From: Sambucus nigra | Lineage: Eukaryota > Streptophyta > Magnoliopsida > Dipsacales > Adoxaceae | Reading direction: 5' to 3' | DNA length: 64,000 bases | Assembly (NCBI GenBank): GCA_949130495.1 | Contig: OX422207.1 | Coordinates: 787,886,384 to 787,950,383 of the forward strand | Shown here: in pieces, positions 32,078 through 44,027 of the stretch | Layout: every line of letters begins with the position of its first letter | Position numbering within the stretch: position 1 is the stretch's first letter | The notes under the pieces: model-generated | Seen by the model: the letters and a program-made list of their open reading frames with translations, nothing else | What the model was told of the DNA's origin: nothing | Database searches by the model: none | Made by a program: the position numbers and the translations under genes

Positions 32078-34392
32078 TGATAAGAAGCTTTTTGCGTGTG
32101 TATCGTTGTCGTGCAAAAGCTACTCTCAAAATTCCCTTGAGTACCTACAAAACTTGTCTAAAAATAACTCGTATTGCGGTAAGTACGGGTATCAATCCAA
32201 CTTTCAAGGTGAAACAATTAATGTGAAAACGTGCAATTCCAATTTTTTTTTTTATGAAAATAATTTTTTTTTTTTTTTTAAAACAAATTTCAAGGGAAAA
32301 ATTTACTAACAAATGCTAAAAATTATAAAAGGACTAAAGAATGAATAAAAATGTGCAACCGAGTGTGAAATATTGTGAGAAGGTCAAGTGATGGGATTAC
32401 ACTGCATTTTCAATTATTTTAATTTTTCAATTTATTAATTTTGAAATATTTCGAGATAATATTAAATCGATAATCAAACTCTCGTTAAAATTATAAATTT
32501 AATAATATATTTTTAAGAAAATTAATTAAAAATTGTCACACGATAAAAAATTAGGACTAAATTATTTTCAGAAAATTACCCGCTAGGATCAATTTAACGA
32601 AAATAATTTCAACCCTTAAATTTCAACACCGAATTAATGTTCAAATATAGGAAAAACCTATCTCTAGTTCGATTCCTAAATTCAAATATCAATTTGTTCA
32701 ATTAATTTACTAACTCTCGTTACATAAATTAATTGGTGACAGTTAAAGATTAATTTACCTAGAAATATAAAATTAATGAATCAACTAATTAAAGTAATAT
32801 CATTCGCAGTGCACCCCACCCCTTGAACGGGGTGTTTAGCCAAACATTCTCATGTGTGCATAAACAACATTCAATATCATATCAAAAGATGACATAAATG
32901 AATAGAGAAATAGAATACAATACGCAAGTCTCCTTGTCGAATCGCGTTCATAAAATGCGTCTCAATCTTCTCACTAATCCAGCACTTGATTACACCAAAA
33001 CAATAAAAAACAAACCTAAAAATTATTCTAACACTAAACTAATTTTTTTGGAATTTTTTGGAATTTTTTTAAGACCCTAAGCTGTACATAATATACAGTC
33101 TATTTTTCTCTCTCAACGTTCTTTTTTTTGTTGCTGTCAAGAGTCTTCTATATGAGATACTCCTCCTCTTTTAAAGTCATACCCTTCTTGTAAAGCCACG
33201 AAGTTGTTCTTGGAGAGATTTTCATAGGATTTGGATTCTACCAAAGTCAAGATTTGTTGTGGATTTGAATTCATCCGATTTTTGTGGAATTTTAGAGTTG
33301 AAATGGTTTGTGGATAGCTACGGTTTAGACAAATCGCAGGTCACGGGTCGGGGCGTTTTCAGTTTCGGGTTTAGCTCAGGCTGGGCCGGGTTCGGTTTGT
33401 GGCATGTATGGGCGCCGGCCGTTCGCGGGTCGTATGGTAGCTGGGCCTGGCGCGGTTTACAATCAGGTTGTACCCGGGTTGGGGGCTGCTATGGTGGAGA
33501 TGGGTATTGGTTTTTTTTTGTTGTAGATGATGGGGTTTTGTTGTTAATGGTGGTAATGGAGGTGAGGAGATTGGTTGGGGAAGATGATGATGAACAGGAA
33601 AAAGGGTATGGGTTTATTTGGTGTGGGTGTGGTGTAGGTAATAATGGTGAGGGTGAATGAGTGTTTGTACCAAAAAAATTTAAAAATTAAAATAACTAAA
33701 ATCTATAAAAACTAAAAATAAAAATTCTAATCTATAAAATAAAACAAAAGAAATAAGAAATAAAATAACAACTAAAAAATTAAAATAAAACTAAAGACCT
33801 AAAAAAATATAATAAAACTAAAAAACTAAATCTCAACTAAAATAAAATAAAACTCTGTTAAACCTAAAAAATATAATCCTAATAAAATAAATAAGTAAAT
33901 AAATAAATTTCTAAAAAATAATAAAATAAAATAAAGATAAAGATAAAACATTAAAAACTAAAAATCAAAATCAAAATAAAGAACTAGAAAATTTGAAAAC
34001 AAATCCTAAAAATTTCTAAATAAATCCTAAAATTAAAATGAATAAAAATCTTGAAAAATAATAAAGGTACAAACTCAACACACACGGGGCTCGGGGAATG
34101 GTCTGGGCTCGATGTAGGATTAGGTTAGGCTTATGGGACTGTTTTGGGACATCAGATCACATCGGGGCAAGCTCAGATTGGACTCCAGACTTCGCGATCT
34201 CTTTAGATTTCTCCAATGTACGCTTTTGACCGCTTCTGCATCGCATTTGACTTGATTTAGCATTATTTGTACCGCAACTGCGTATTGACCTGAAAAATGA
34301 TAAAATATGAACATAAGGTCATTTTTATTAAAAACGAGGGACTAAAATGCACATATTCGGGGTATAAAATATATACTTTTGGGTGCTTATCA
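32078..34392 (-). repeat. 5' LTR (right copy) of the non-autonomous element
   Basis: 2315 bp, near-identical to the left LTR. Same TGATAAG/CTTATCA termini, with the TCTAG duplication directly after its end at 34393-34397. Confidence 0.93.
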
Positions 34393-34758
34393 TCTAGACC
34401 CCATAACAGGAACTTAAAACCAATAAGATAATTGGGGCACACAACTCAGTTGCACAAGGGTTCTCTCTCACATTAGTATTGGACTTTTAATTATGTCTTT
34501 TTTCCACACCATTTGTGGAGTTGTTTATTGGGATTCTGATATGTTGTTAGTTAACATGTTTCACTTTGAATCTTTGATTGATGGTTAACTGAAAACTCTT
34601 ATTTTAGAATCATTATATCTATTTTGATTATGAATATTTGATTTTCTACAAAACTATTAATAAATTATGAATTTCTATCATTAGGTATGGATGATCCGCT
34701 CACCACCAATATCAAGGGGATTCTCATCTTCTCTGATAATGACAGTAAGGGTAAGAAA

Positions 34759-34840
<82 letters not shown>
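34759..34840. repeat. Compound (CT)n(AT)n microsatellite
   Basis: About eight CT units followed by more than thirty AT units. Confidence 0.97.
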
Positions 34841-34843
<3 letters not shown>

Positions 34844-34975
34844 GACATGACAAGTTTGCATGAATTTAAATCATGCATATATAGATTTTTTCTTGAAGGC
34901 ATAGAACTGGAAAATAATACTGGTTCAAAGTTAGCTTTAGTTGCATGATTTAAATTCATGCAAACTTGTCAGGTC
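34844..34975. repeat. Precise 34-bp inverted repeat (hairpin) with 64-base loop
   Basis: The arm at 34844-34877 (GACATGACAAGTTTGC...) is the reverse complement of 34942-34975 with one mismatch. It lies directly after the AT microsatellite. It may be a small fold-back MITE or a hairpin-forming small-RNA precursor; the sequence alone cannot decide. Confidence 0.8.
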
Positions 34976-35137
34976 AGATTAGCTATGAACTCATGTAAAC
35001 ACTCTGATTTTTGAAGTAGCGACTAGAACTAACATTTTCTATAAAGTATGATTCATAATGAAACAAAAATTAAATTTGTAATTCATAAGCTTTGTGAAGT
35101 TCGAACAAAGTTTGAAGTGTGAACAAAGTTTAATCCA

Positions 35138-35465
35138 ATATCTAGACTTAGGCATAAAACTTAGCCATTAGAGTACGAAAACCCAAAATAAATCCCAAAC
35201 AATCCCGTTAGAGATATGAATACCTCGCATGGGACCAATGTAACTTATAGAAACTGACCTCGTAGTCACGGGTCTCCCAGTTATAGAATATGATGATAAT
35301 TTGAAAATATTTTGGCTTAAACTTAAACTATGTCGTTAGAGTGTAAAAACCCAACCTAGCCCCCAAACGGCCCTTTAAGAGGCATGAACATCTCACACGG
35401 GACCAACGAAACTCGTAGGAACTAACCTTATAGTCATGGGACCCCCATTTTGATAATATGACCGT
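35138..35465. repeat. Left part of the ~168-bp tandem array (about two units)
   Basis: Units carry GAAAACCCAA, GGCATGAACACCTCGCACGG, GACCAATGTAACT, GTAGTCACGGGTCTCCCAG and GAATATGATGATAATTTG in this order. Two units precede the Tat element LTR. The array resumes at 56514, so the element inserted into it. Confidence 0.85.
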
Positions 35466-35969
35466 TGATGCAAAAAACTAGACATGCCTTATTAATTGAT
35501 CACAGATAAATTAAGTAAAACAAACAAGACACAAGAAAACTTTTTAAAGTGGTTCGACTCAATGGAATAGCCGTCCACTGTTATGTATTGATTGCCTTGA
35601 GTTGTTTTTCGATCCCTTGCAATGAGGGTGATACAATGTATTTATAACCCAAAGGGGTCTTGATCGTTGTCATATGACAGGATGGAATGCCTTTCTTTAT
35701 TAGGCATTTACATCAATACATAATGAGAATTAATTATATGAACGTTGTCGCTTCACAGGCAATACAGACTGTAAGACTGTTGGCGCTTGGTTAGCTGTAC
35801 AGAATGACTTTTCGACTGTTGGTCGGGCTTCCTAGTGGTCGGGTAATTATGTTTGTCGGGATTTATTATTGGTCAGGATTTTTTATCATGCTGACCCGGA
35901 CTTGTTCCATATAGGATGACACATGTTGGCTTATAATTGGTCCATATAGGATGGTAAATTTTGGTATCA
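35466..35969 (-). repeat. 3' LTR (left) of the Tat-like element
   Basis: 504 bp; clearly diverged from the right LTR, indicating an old insertion. A sense-strand TATA-like TTATAAATA lies at about 35640. GGTCGGG-type short repeats lie near 35820-35870. Confidence 0.88.
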
Positions 35970-35970
35970 A

Positions 35971-35985
35971 CAGAAGCCCCCAATG
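35971..35985 (-). other. Polypurine tract of the Tat-like element
   Basis: On the minus strand CATTGGGGGCTTCTG abuts the TGATACC start of the LTR. Confidence 0.75.
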
Positions 35986-36238
35986 TTTCATACTTGAAGT
36001 TTATGTGAAAGTGTGGAATATTATGCTGTGGCAGTAGCTCGGGCTGTTTGGCTGGCTGCAGAGCTTCCAGACTTGTGAAATTGATTTACTTGACAGTTTT
36101 TTAGCGTGAATGGCAATTTTATAAATATTTCAAACTTTAGCGAATACTTTTGGGGTATCTTTGTCTTTTTGTCTGTTAGTCATCGTAAATCCAATCGTCG
36201 TTCGCTTTAATCATTGCTTGGCCCATTTTTCGATGCGT

Positions 36239-36250
36239 CTTATAAAAAGG
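36239..36250 (+). promoter_or_regulatory. TATA box of antisense gene
   Basis: CTTATAAAAAGGG on the plus strand lies about 165 bases before the first plausible ATG (36407) of the antisense gene and just inside the 3' LTR of the host element. Confidence 0.5.
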
Positions 36251-36406
36251 GCGGTAAAAACTTTGATCATTTTTTACTTCTTAGTTTTGATTCTGATGTT
36301 GTGTTCTTTGCTTTCATGCGATCGTGTTCTTTTCTGTCTTCAGTTCTTGATGAATCCTTAAATCTTTGTAAGAATCTTTCTTCTCTACTTCTTTGTTTCC
36401 ATTATC

Positions 36407-39215
36407 ATGGTTTACTCTATCGAGTCACTTGATAAGTTCATAACTGATTTTAACATTCCATCTTGGATTGTATTAGAACATCCCACTTTTCCTTTTGATT
36501 TTTCTCTTTTGCCGAGGGTCATTGGTTCCCCTCTATCTTTGTTGCTGAATGTGGCTTCACATTTCCTCCCAATCCTTTGTGTTTGGAGTTTTGTCAATAT
36601 TTTGATATTATACCTGCAAGAGTGGCTCCTAACACATGGAGAGTAGTTAATGGAGTTTATAAGTTGAATTAAATTTATGGAACCCATCTAAGGATTTCAG
36701 AAATTATGTTTTTTCATAAGTGGGTAACTAGTGATACAACTTTTTATTTAAAAACTAGGGCTGTTAGTAAAGCTTTAGTAGTTAATATCCTTGATTCTAA
36801 TATGGATTATTTTGATCATGGGGTCGTTGTGAAAAATTGGCAACATGCCCCTTTAGTTGGAGGTGCCAAATACCAAGGACCTAGATGTCCACTCTTTGAC
36901 AGTTGAATAGGTTGTTTTATGTTTTAGTAAATTTGCCTTGTTTATATTTGATAAAATGTCATACTGACTATTGTTTTTATAATTTGTTTTGTAGTTAAGA
37001 AAACAAGAAAGTTCCCCAAGGAGTGTGAAGTAAATTTGAAGGAGTCGAAGTTTATCTGGAATTTTCATAAGGTAGTTGCTGAAGAGCACGTTAGGTCTTC
37101 TTCCTATCTTCTCCAGTATAAAAACACCATTTTCTCTTTTATTACCAGACCTGCTGTATCTCCTGCTCTAGTAATTGATCTTGACTAAGATGTTGATGTT
37201 GATTTTGACACTCCTCTATCTGAAATTATGAAGAAGAGGAAGTTTCCTTATCTCCGGAGTGGTGTTGCTTCTGGCTCCCAATCATCTGCTGAAGGAGCTA
37301 AGAATAAAACAGGGAATGTTATGAAGCCCCCAGCCCCTAAGATTCCAGTCCCCAAAGATCTATCCCCCAATGATCCATCCCCCAAAGACCTGGTTCCTAA
37401 AGGTGTAGCTCCTAAAGAGGTGAAAGTTCTTCTGAGGAGACTTAGGAGAGGGCTTGCAGAGAAGCAAGTCGATCAAGTGATTGACCAACTGTCGTTGGTT
37501 GATTTTCCCTCATCTGATCTTGTTCTTCTAACAGCTATTACTCCTAGTTTTTATATGAAGTTAATCAAGTTTGTTACTCTTCCAAACCATGGGGGTGGAT
37601 ACCAAGCTCCCCAGAACGAAGGTCTCTGAATTGGCTGCTCAGAACCTTACATCCGTAAGTAATTTCCATTGTCTTAGTTTGGTTGTCATTTACATTCTTC
37701 ATATGCTCACTTTAATTTTCATTTTTTTGCTGTTCTTGGTACACTTCAATAACATGCTGGAGAAGGATGATGCAATACAGGATTCTTCTTCTTCGAATGA
37801 GGTGGAGGAAGCTTTGTCTGGTTTGAAGAAGTGTCTGCTTGAGTCTCAGCAAGCCTTAGAGACTCAGAGAAGCACTTGGGCAGAAAAACTGAAGACATCT
37901 GAAATGACCCTTCAAACCTCTGATACAAATGCCTGTGAAGTTGAGCACAGGGCTAAGGAGGCTTGGCTCCAGAAGGATGAAGTTGTGCGCGAGAAAGAGG
38001 AAGCTAAGCACAGGGCTAAGTTTGCTGAAGAGCTTGTGTCCTCTATCAGATCTAAAAGAAGGGTTGCTGTGAAGACCTCCTTCAGTGTTGGTTGGGACAA
38101 GGGTTGGAACAAAGTTCTTTCTGCTATGTTTTCTCAGATTGAGTATGTGAAGCAAAAATGTTTCATAGATGGTTAGGTTACTGAATTTCAAGAGTTGAAT
38201 ACAAATGGAGACTCTGAACTTTTTCAGAGGTATATTTATGTGCCTCCTCCAGTCATTGAGGAAGAGGTTGAAGATGAAGCTGCTTTTGATGAGTCTTCAG
38301 TTGTGGTTGAATCTGGTGCCAAAACAACCTGAAGTCCATGAGTCTTCTATTCCTCCAGCTGAGCAAACTGAGCAACTCTAGCATGTTGCCCCTTCTTCTG
38401 AGCAGAGCAAGAAGGTTGAGAGTGATAGGGAGAAGGTGTAATATTGTTCGACATTTTTCTCTTTTACTTTTGTTGTTTCTTTTTCCTTTGTTTTGATTAT
38501 ACTTAAACTCTTTGTTATCAATAAAAGAACCTTTTGTTGCTCCTTTCTATATCTTGTTGATTATACGTATTCTCCATTCTTGTTATTGATTGGTGATTAT
38601 TTCTTCTTGCTAGTTTATTGCGAAGATGGACCAACTGTCTTCCCATGATACTGAGCTATTGAGGAAATGCAATGCATTTTTTAAAGATGGCCATATGGAC
38701 TTGTCCAATGAAAAAGTTACTCAGTTGCTCGGTGATGATGCTTCAGAGCAAGTCAGAGAATCCTATAAATATTTGAAGTACTTACTTGATCGGGAAGTAG
38801 CAAATAATGTTTCCTATTATGAAATAATAGAATAACTTCAAGAATAGTATAAGGAATGCACTGTGCTTCTGCATCAGAGTTATGAACAGAAGTATCAAAG
38901 TTTGAGTGTAGATCGGGGTTTTGATAAATTTGTCTCTATTTATAATAAGAAGGAAGCTTTACTTAAGCTTGAAATTGAAGAAACTAGGACCATTAACAAA
39001 CTCTTGGAAGAGGAGAATAGTAATTTGAGGAATGAATTGAATCTTCTGAAGTCTTCCTCTAGAGATGTTGTTTCTACTACCCATAAAGGTCATTCCTTTT
39101 TAGAAGCTGAGAACGCCACATTGAGAGATGAATTGGAGGCCTTGAAAAACATTAAGTCCGCTTCTTCTTACCGAGCTAGAAATAGGGCTGGCCAAGGAAC
39201 TATAGAGGAACTTAG
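36407..39215 (+). pseudogene. Antisense extra gene of Tat element, 5' part (gypsy-type transposon domain plus coiled coil)
   Basis: Oriented opposite to pol. From ATG 36407 come SLDKFITDFNIPSWIVLEHP and, after a frameshift, CGFTFPPNPLCLEFCQYFDI with ARVAPNTWRVVNGVYKL. The latter resembles the plant 'putative gypsy type transposon' domain (PF04195: FPxxPFxxxxLxxxGxxPxQLxPNAWR). Exon-like blocks are separated by acceptor-like sites near 36994 (TTTTGTAG) and about 38615 (TTCTTGCTAG). A Pro-rich PxPKDLSP region (about 37.3 kb) and long coiled coils (37.8-38.15 and 38.6-39.2 kb; KLLEEENSNLRNELNLLK) follow. Antisense extra ORFs between pol and the 3' LTR are known in Tat elements, role unknown. Stops at 38833 and nearby plus the solo LTR at 39216 disrupt it. 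Confidence 0.62.
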
Positions 39216-42200
39216 TGTAATACCCCGTAATTTTAAATGACTTTTAAAATGGGTTATATTTTAAATTAATGGATTAATTAGATTTTATTATTAATTAATT
39301 CATTCGAGTTTTATCTGGACTGTGGATATGGATATGGATATGGATGATTATGAATATTACTTAAAGATACTTAGGTAATATATGAATGTGATGTCATTGA
39401 GATGACCGTATGATATAAATTCGATAATTTATATTTTTTAGTCAGACGCGGTATGGGACGTGTCGGTACTAGTTTATTAAATTAAAAAGGGAAATTTATT
39501 TTCTATCGACCTAATAGTCATTTCGACTGCGTAGTTACGTCCGGAAGGTTCGAAATAGTCAGAAAAGTCTATTTGAATGTTAATTTTGAGTCTCGGGTCA
39601 TTTGGAAATGAATAGACAACCCGAAAGGGCATTTTGGTCATTTTTTTAGGAGGGATGAATAGTGATTTCGGATTTGGGATCATTATAAGAATAGGTAGAT
39701 TAAGTGAATGGGAGTTATTCATCTCCTCTTCACAAATAAGAGCAGCCATCTTCTTAGAGTGAGAGTAAGAGTGCTTGGGAAGGGAAAAGTCACTTGGGAA
39801 GGAGAAGAACTAGAACCAAGGTTCACCACCACCAACCACCACCAGCCACCACCGGAGTTTAACCGGAGAAGGGACAACCAACTGAGATAAACGACACCAA
39901 AGGATCAAACCTACACTAAAGGCAAGTGTTTAATAATAGCAATTTAAGTTTGTATATTGTCCATGTTAGAATAGTATGAAAAGAGAAGATTATTCATGTT
40001 TGGAAGAGATAATGAATCATTAAATGGATTTCTGGAAAACTGAAATGATATAGGAATTTAACTCATGTGTTAGGATATTAATAATCCACGAATTAGTCAT
40101 GAATCTATTGAAGAAATTATGGAAACCATTGATGTGTTCTTGAAGAGGTTATGTTAATAAATTTCTGGGAATAAGGAGATAAACATGCTTTTTAATCCAA
40201 TCCTTTGATGATTCTATGATGTTTAGAGTATTGGAAATCATTCATATATGTTGATATATCATGTAGTAAAGTTTATAAGTCATTTGGGATGTTTAGATGA
40301 AGGTTTAAATGATCAAAAGTTGTTAAACTCGTAGTTGCAGAAAATGCAGAAAATCAGGCCTGGACCTGAGGGATCGATCGATCGACCCCTACCTTCGATC
40401 GATCGACCTCCCCTGATTAAGTAAAGCTGTTTCTTTTTAAATGTTGATTCTTATCCCAAAACTTTTATGGATGTTTGGTGATTATTATTTGAATATTTTG
40501 GGACTTAGAAAATATCAGTAAACCCTTGTTAAGATTTGAATTAATTGGATTTAGATTCAAATGATTTAAATGATGAAAATTATATCGAATGGAATTTCGA
40601 TTTCTAGATTCGTTTATTAATTTTCGAATGGTGATGTATGAGGATTTAAGATAGGACTTGTAGGGGTGATTTTATATAATACCTGGGTATCCTTAAGTTT
40701 ACAAGAGGGTTTAATCCTAAGTGAAAAATACGTGTTTATAAGAGATTTGAAACTATCGGTTTTAACCGTAATTAAAAGGAGAATTAAATTCGTAGTAGTT
40801 CGGGAGAAATAAAGGTTATGGACCAGTAGGAAAGTAGTGACTTATTACTGATTATAAGATGAGAGAAATCCTAATTAAATCTTGTGAGATGGGAGTTTAG
40901 AACTCATTTGGTTGAAAGAGTGTATGAGGTTATCCCGATCGCATAGTTGAAGTTTTCGGACCTCCTCGATCGACAAAGTTAAGTAGTAGTGTATTGGAGG
41001 GGTTCCTTGTTTGGATTTCGCTTTGCGAGACGCTCCGCGCATGAACCTTAACGACGTCGGGAGTGGAGGGATGTCATAGGATGCGGGGATAATTAAATAT
41101 GTTATATTAATACGTGAAATTTAAAAGAGATATAATGCTACGTATGGGAAATATCTTAGGGAAATGATAATTAACTTATTGATATTATATTATAGGTATG
41201 ATAATACCTATTTGATTGATTAATGATTTATGTGTATGACATACCTAGCTTACTTGCTATCGGTGGGAGGTTTACGCGTGAGGGCAGTCATATCCTGATG
41301 AATCCATGGGATAATTGAATTGTCGCTCGAGAACATAGGTCTATGAAAGACTTATCGGGGAGTTGATAAGTCCGCTAACTGTGGGTGCGTAGGTATGTGC
41401 GTGACCCATGGATACGAGAACTATGTTCGCCTCCAATTTGTTTGTTGTTGTTTGTGGTTCGTGGAATCTTACCGAACCTTTAGTCCCCTATTCGGCGACC
41501 TGCGATGATGGGACATGATAGCAGAGTAATGCATTACACCGCAGCTGTGACTCGGGGTGCTGTATTATATATGAATATATATATATAATGAATTAAATGA
41601 TTAAATGGATATATTGTGGTTAGATCTATCTACGGTGATAATTGTAGATAACGGTGAATAAAATATGTTAATGGAATTTAGTTAATAAATGTTTATGCTT
41701 TTAGAATTGAAAAGCTTAACTCATATTAATGAGTAACGATTCATATTAATGAGAAATAATGAGTTATGATTCATATTAATGAGAAACTAATCATAAAGGA
41801 GAAATGTAAATGCATAATAAGGTGACGTATGGTATGGGACATACGGGGATTTTGATATGGAAATGGAATTTTAATATGGAGACTAGAAAGAGGAACCATT
41901 AAATAGGAGGTTAATAGGAAACGTTAAGTGTGCACTCTAGTTGAGAGGTGAGTATTGCAAGTGAGAGTTGGATCTAACATGTACATAATAAATGCTTTAT
42001 TGCACTTGTTAAATACTTGCTGTTTTAAAAATACTCTACACATTCGGGCTCTGACCCGTTTCCTTTCATATTTTCTCTTCTATTGTATTTCTATATCAGG
42101 TGTCAAGTAACAGGGATGCCAACCTTAGTTGATTTTGACGAGCTATGGAGCTATGGAAGTTTTGCTTAGACGCTTATCATCTTTTTGATTCACAGTATTC

Positions 42201-42592
42201 TTAGTTAGGGCATGTCTCCCAAAAGGATTCAGTTATCATATTCTGTTGGAGTAAAATATTGTTGTATTCTGTTTTTTAATACATTTAACATTGTTGGGAT
42301 TATTGTAAAGGATTTATATTACTTGGGAATGTGTATTCCAGTTGCATTTAAATTATTTTGTGATACTTATTGTGTTATCAGTGTTGTAAAATAAATGTGT
42401 TCTGTTATTCTTAAAAATGGAAAAAGGTTTTGTTGAAATTTAAATTTGGAAAGTTTTTAACACCAGCTTATTTGAGTATTGGGTGTGTTGTAAATATTTT
42501 CGACAGTGATGCTAAGAATGAGCCAACTGTATATTTTGTTTTAATTTGGTATGGGACTGGCCACCCGGTATTTAATTAGGAGGGGTGTTACA
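39216..42592 (+). mobile_element. Solo LTR, Tekay/Del-like, 3377 bp, TSD CTTAG
   Basis: It opens TGTAATACCCCGTAA and closes GGGGTGTTACA, and is flanked by CTTAG at 39211-39215 and 42593-42597. No internal region, PBS or coding domain is present, so it is a solo LTR left by LTR-LTR recombination. Very long LTRs with TGTAATACCCC starts are typical of Tekay/Del chromoviruses (family call is inference). It contains a palindromic motif pair at 40372-40408. Confidence 0.85.
40372..40408. repeat. Paired GATCGATCGACC palindromic motifs in the solo LTR
   Basis: GATCGATCGATCGACC at 40372-40387 and TTCGATCGATCGACC at 40394-40408, starts 22 bases apart and each ending in GACC. Confidence 0.8.
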
Positions 42593-43228
42593 CTTAGGAC
42601 TCAACAAGCCCTTGCCAACCAAGATGCATAGTTAAAAGGAAAGGACCGAGCTATTGTTGAAATGTCTCAAAAGCTGCAGACTTTCTCTAAGCAATTATCT
42701 ACTCAATCTTCTCAATTGGAGTCTAAGGATGGGGTACTGAAGAAACTGCAATCGCAAGTTGATAGATTAACTTTCCAATTCCATAAGAAGCCCAGAGAAT
42801 TTTAGATGGGCAGTTATAATGAAGCTTTGGGACATTATGATGATAGACTCCAACAAGCCCAAAATAAATCCTACAAATGGGGTTGGATTAATGCTTTAAC
42901 TGTGCTAAAGGTGGATAGGAATAATACTATATGGGATTGGTATGATCCAGGCTTGTTGCAGCTTAACAATCCTCCATTTAAGTTGGATGTCAAATGGATA
43001 CCTGTTCACCGTGTTCCCCAACGTTTGATTTACAAGTACTTGGGGGATTACGAACTGCATGACGAGCTTGAGATTGTTCGTCCTCCTCATTTTCTCAATC
43101 ATCCTAGTAGTAGCAACAGTAGGATGCTTCGTGATCTTAACTAGATCAACTCTCCTTTTACTTTGGATGATCCTCTAGCTGGCATGGATCCTGTTTCTAA
43201 AGCTGAAGGAAAGCGCCCTATAGAATAA
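42593..43228 (+). pseudogene. Antisense extra gene of Tat element, 3' part
   Basis: The reading frame of the 5' part continues here once the solo LTR and one CTTAG are skipped (EEL joins RTQQALANQDA). A coiled coil (MSQKLQTFSKQLSTQSSQL) is followed by a stop at 42803. After that comes a compact region ALGHYDDRLQQAQ, YKWGWINALTVLKVD, IWDWYDPGLLQLNNPP and RVPQRLIYKYLGDYELHDEL. A plant-type AATAAA lies at 43226. I do not recognise the C-terminal domain. Confidence 0.5.
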
Positions 43229-43640
43229 ATTTTTGTATTTTGTTTCTCCATATTTGAGCAATAATATGTAATCATTTAAATTTAATGAAAGGATTATTTT
43301 ATTAATGGATCAACTTTTAGTTAATCTTTGAATGTTTGTGACTGTTTTTCTAGTCTTTGACTATGAATGGATCAACTATTTTAGTTAATCTCTATTTTTT
43401 TTCACCAGTTCTAATGATATTCTTAGGATTATCCTAAGTTTTATATCAATTACAGATGCTTCACCATGGTTCTATTAATGTACTTGAATTTTATGGTAAT
43501 TGCACTAGTTACCTTGGTTCCCAGACGTGGATGGAACATTTGTCTGTCTTTTCAACTAGTTTAGATGAACATTTGTCATCCAGGTCTTCATCAACCAAGC
43601 ATTCGGTACTTACTATTTTGCCTTTAATGGTTTTATAAGT
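43229..43640 (+). other. Downstream region with possible extra exon
   Basis: Contains an imperfect duplication around ATGGATCAACT...TTTTAGTTAATCT (about 43303 and 43375). A short frame from ATG 43456 follows a CAG acceptor-like site. No recognisable product. Confidence 0.3.
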
Positions 43641-43644
43641 TTAA

Positions 43645-43892
43645 TACTGACCAACTTTGTTGGTGGTTTAATTGATGCCGACCAACTTTGTTGGTGGCCT
43701 TCACTGATGTCGACCAACTTTGTTGGTGATTTTTTTTGCTGCCGACCAACTTTATTGGTGGCCTTCATTGATGCCGACCAACTTTGTTGGTGGCCTTCAA
43801 AGATGTCGACCAACTTTGTTGGTGATTTTTATTGCTGCCGATCAACTTTGTTAGTGGCCTTAATTGATGCCGACCAACTCTGTTGGTGTCTT
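43645..43892. repeat. 32-bp hairpin minisatellite, eight copies
   Basis: ACCAACTTTGTTGGT (6-bp stem, TTT loop) recurs with cores starting at 43651, 43682, 43714, 43746, 43778, 43810, 43842 and 43874. Flanks alternate in a three-unit pattern: GATGCC..GGCC, GATGTC..GATT, GCTGCC..GGCC, then repeated. Variants are few. It lies between the integrase end and the antisense gene, where Tat/Ogre elements often carry tandem repeats. Confidence 0.92.
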
Positions 43893-44027
43893 CATAATTA
43901 TAACTACTATCATAATGTTACAAGTGGATAGCTCTAATACTTCAAACAGAAAACAACAAAATAATAATTTTCCAAAAAGTCATGTTCTCATTAATATTGA
44001 AGTAAACTGAGTACAACACAACTAGGT

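Larger units (their letters stand above)
24777..34397 (-). mobile_element. Complete non-autonomous Athila-like LTR retrotransposon with TSD TCTAG
   Basis: Two LTRs (24782-27095 and 32078-34392) of 2.31 kb share TGATAAG...CTTATCA ends. They are flanked by TCTAG at 24777-24781 and 34393-34397. A PBS-like site next to the right LTR and a TTTGGGGGTG polypurine tract next to the left LTR show minus-strand orientation. The 5-kb interior has no protease, RT, RNase H or integrase, only one long interrupted ORF (31021-29081). The LTRs differ at about 20 sites by eye, so insertion is comparatively recent. It must use enzymes from an autonomous relative. The Athila relation is inferred from the PBS and the GAGGAC...GGGGGTG signature. 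Confidence 0.88.

Noticed and set aside
34681..34959. Tyr/Ile-repeat minus-strand ORF
   Set aside because: Translation of the (AT)n microsatellite.
37670..37755. Firm intron call at 37.65-37.75 kb in the antisense gene
   Set aside because: A GTAAGT donor is present but no clear AG acceptor precedes the next coding block, so exact exon borders are not claimed.
43613..43931. Repeat protein (STNFVGD...) at 43.7 kb
   Set aside because: Both strands are open only because the 32-bp minisatellite lacks stops; the hairpin pattern is at DNA level.
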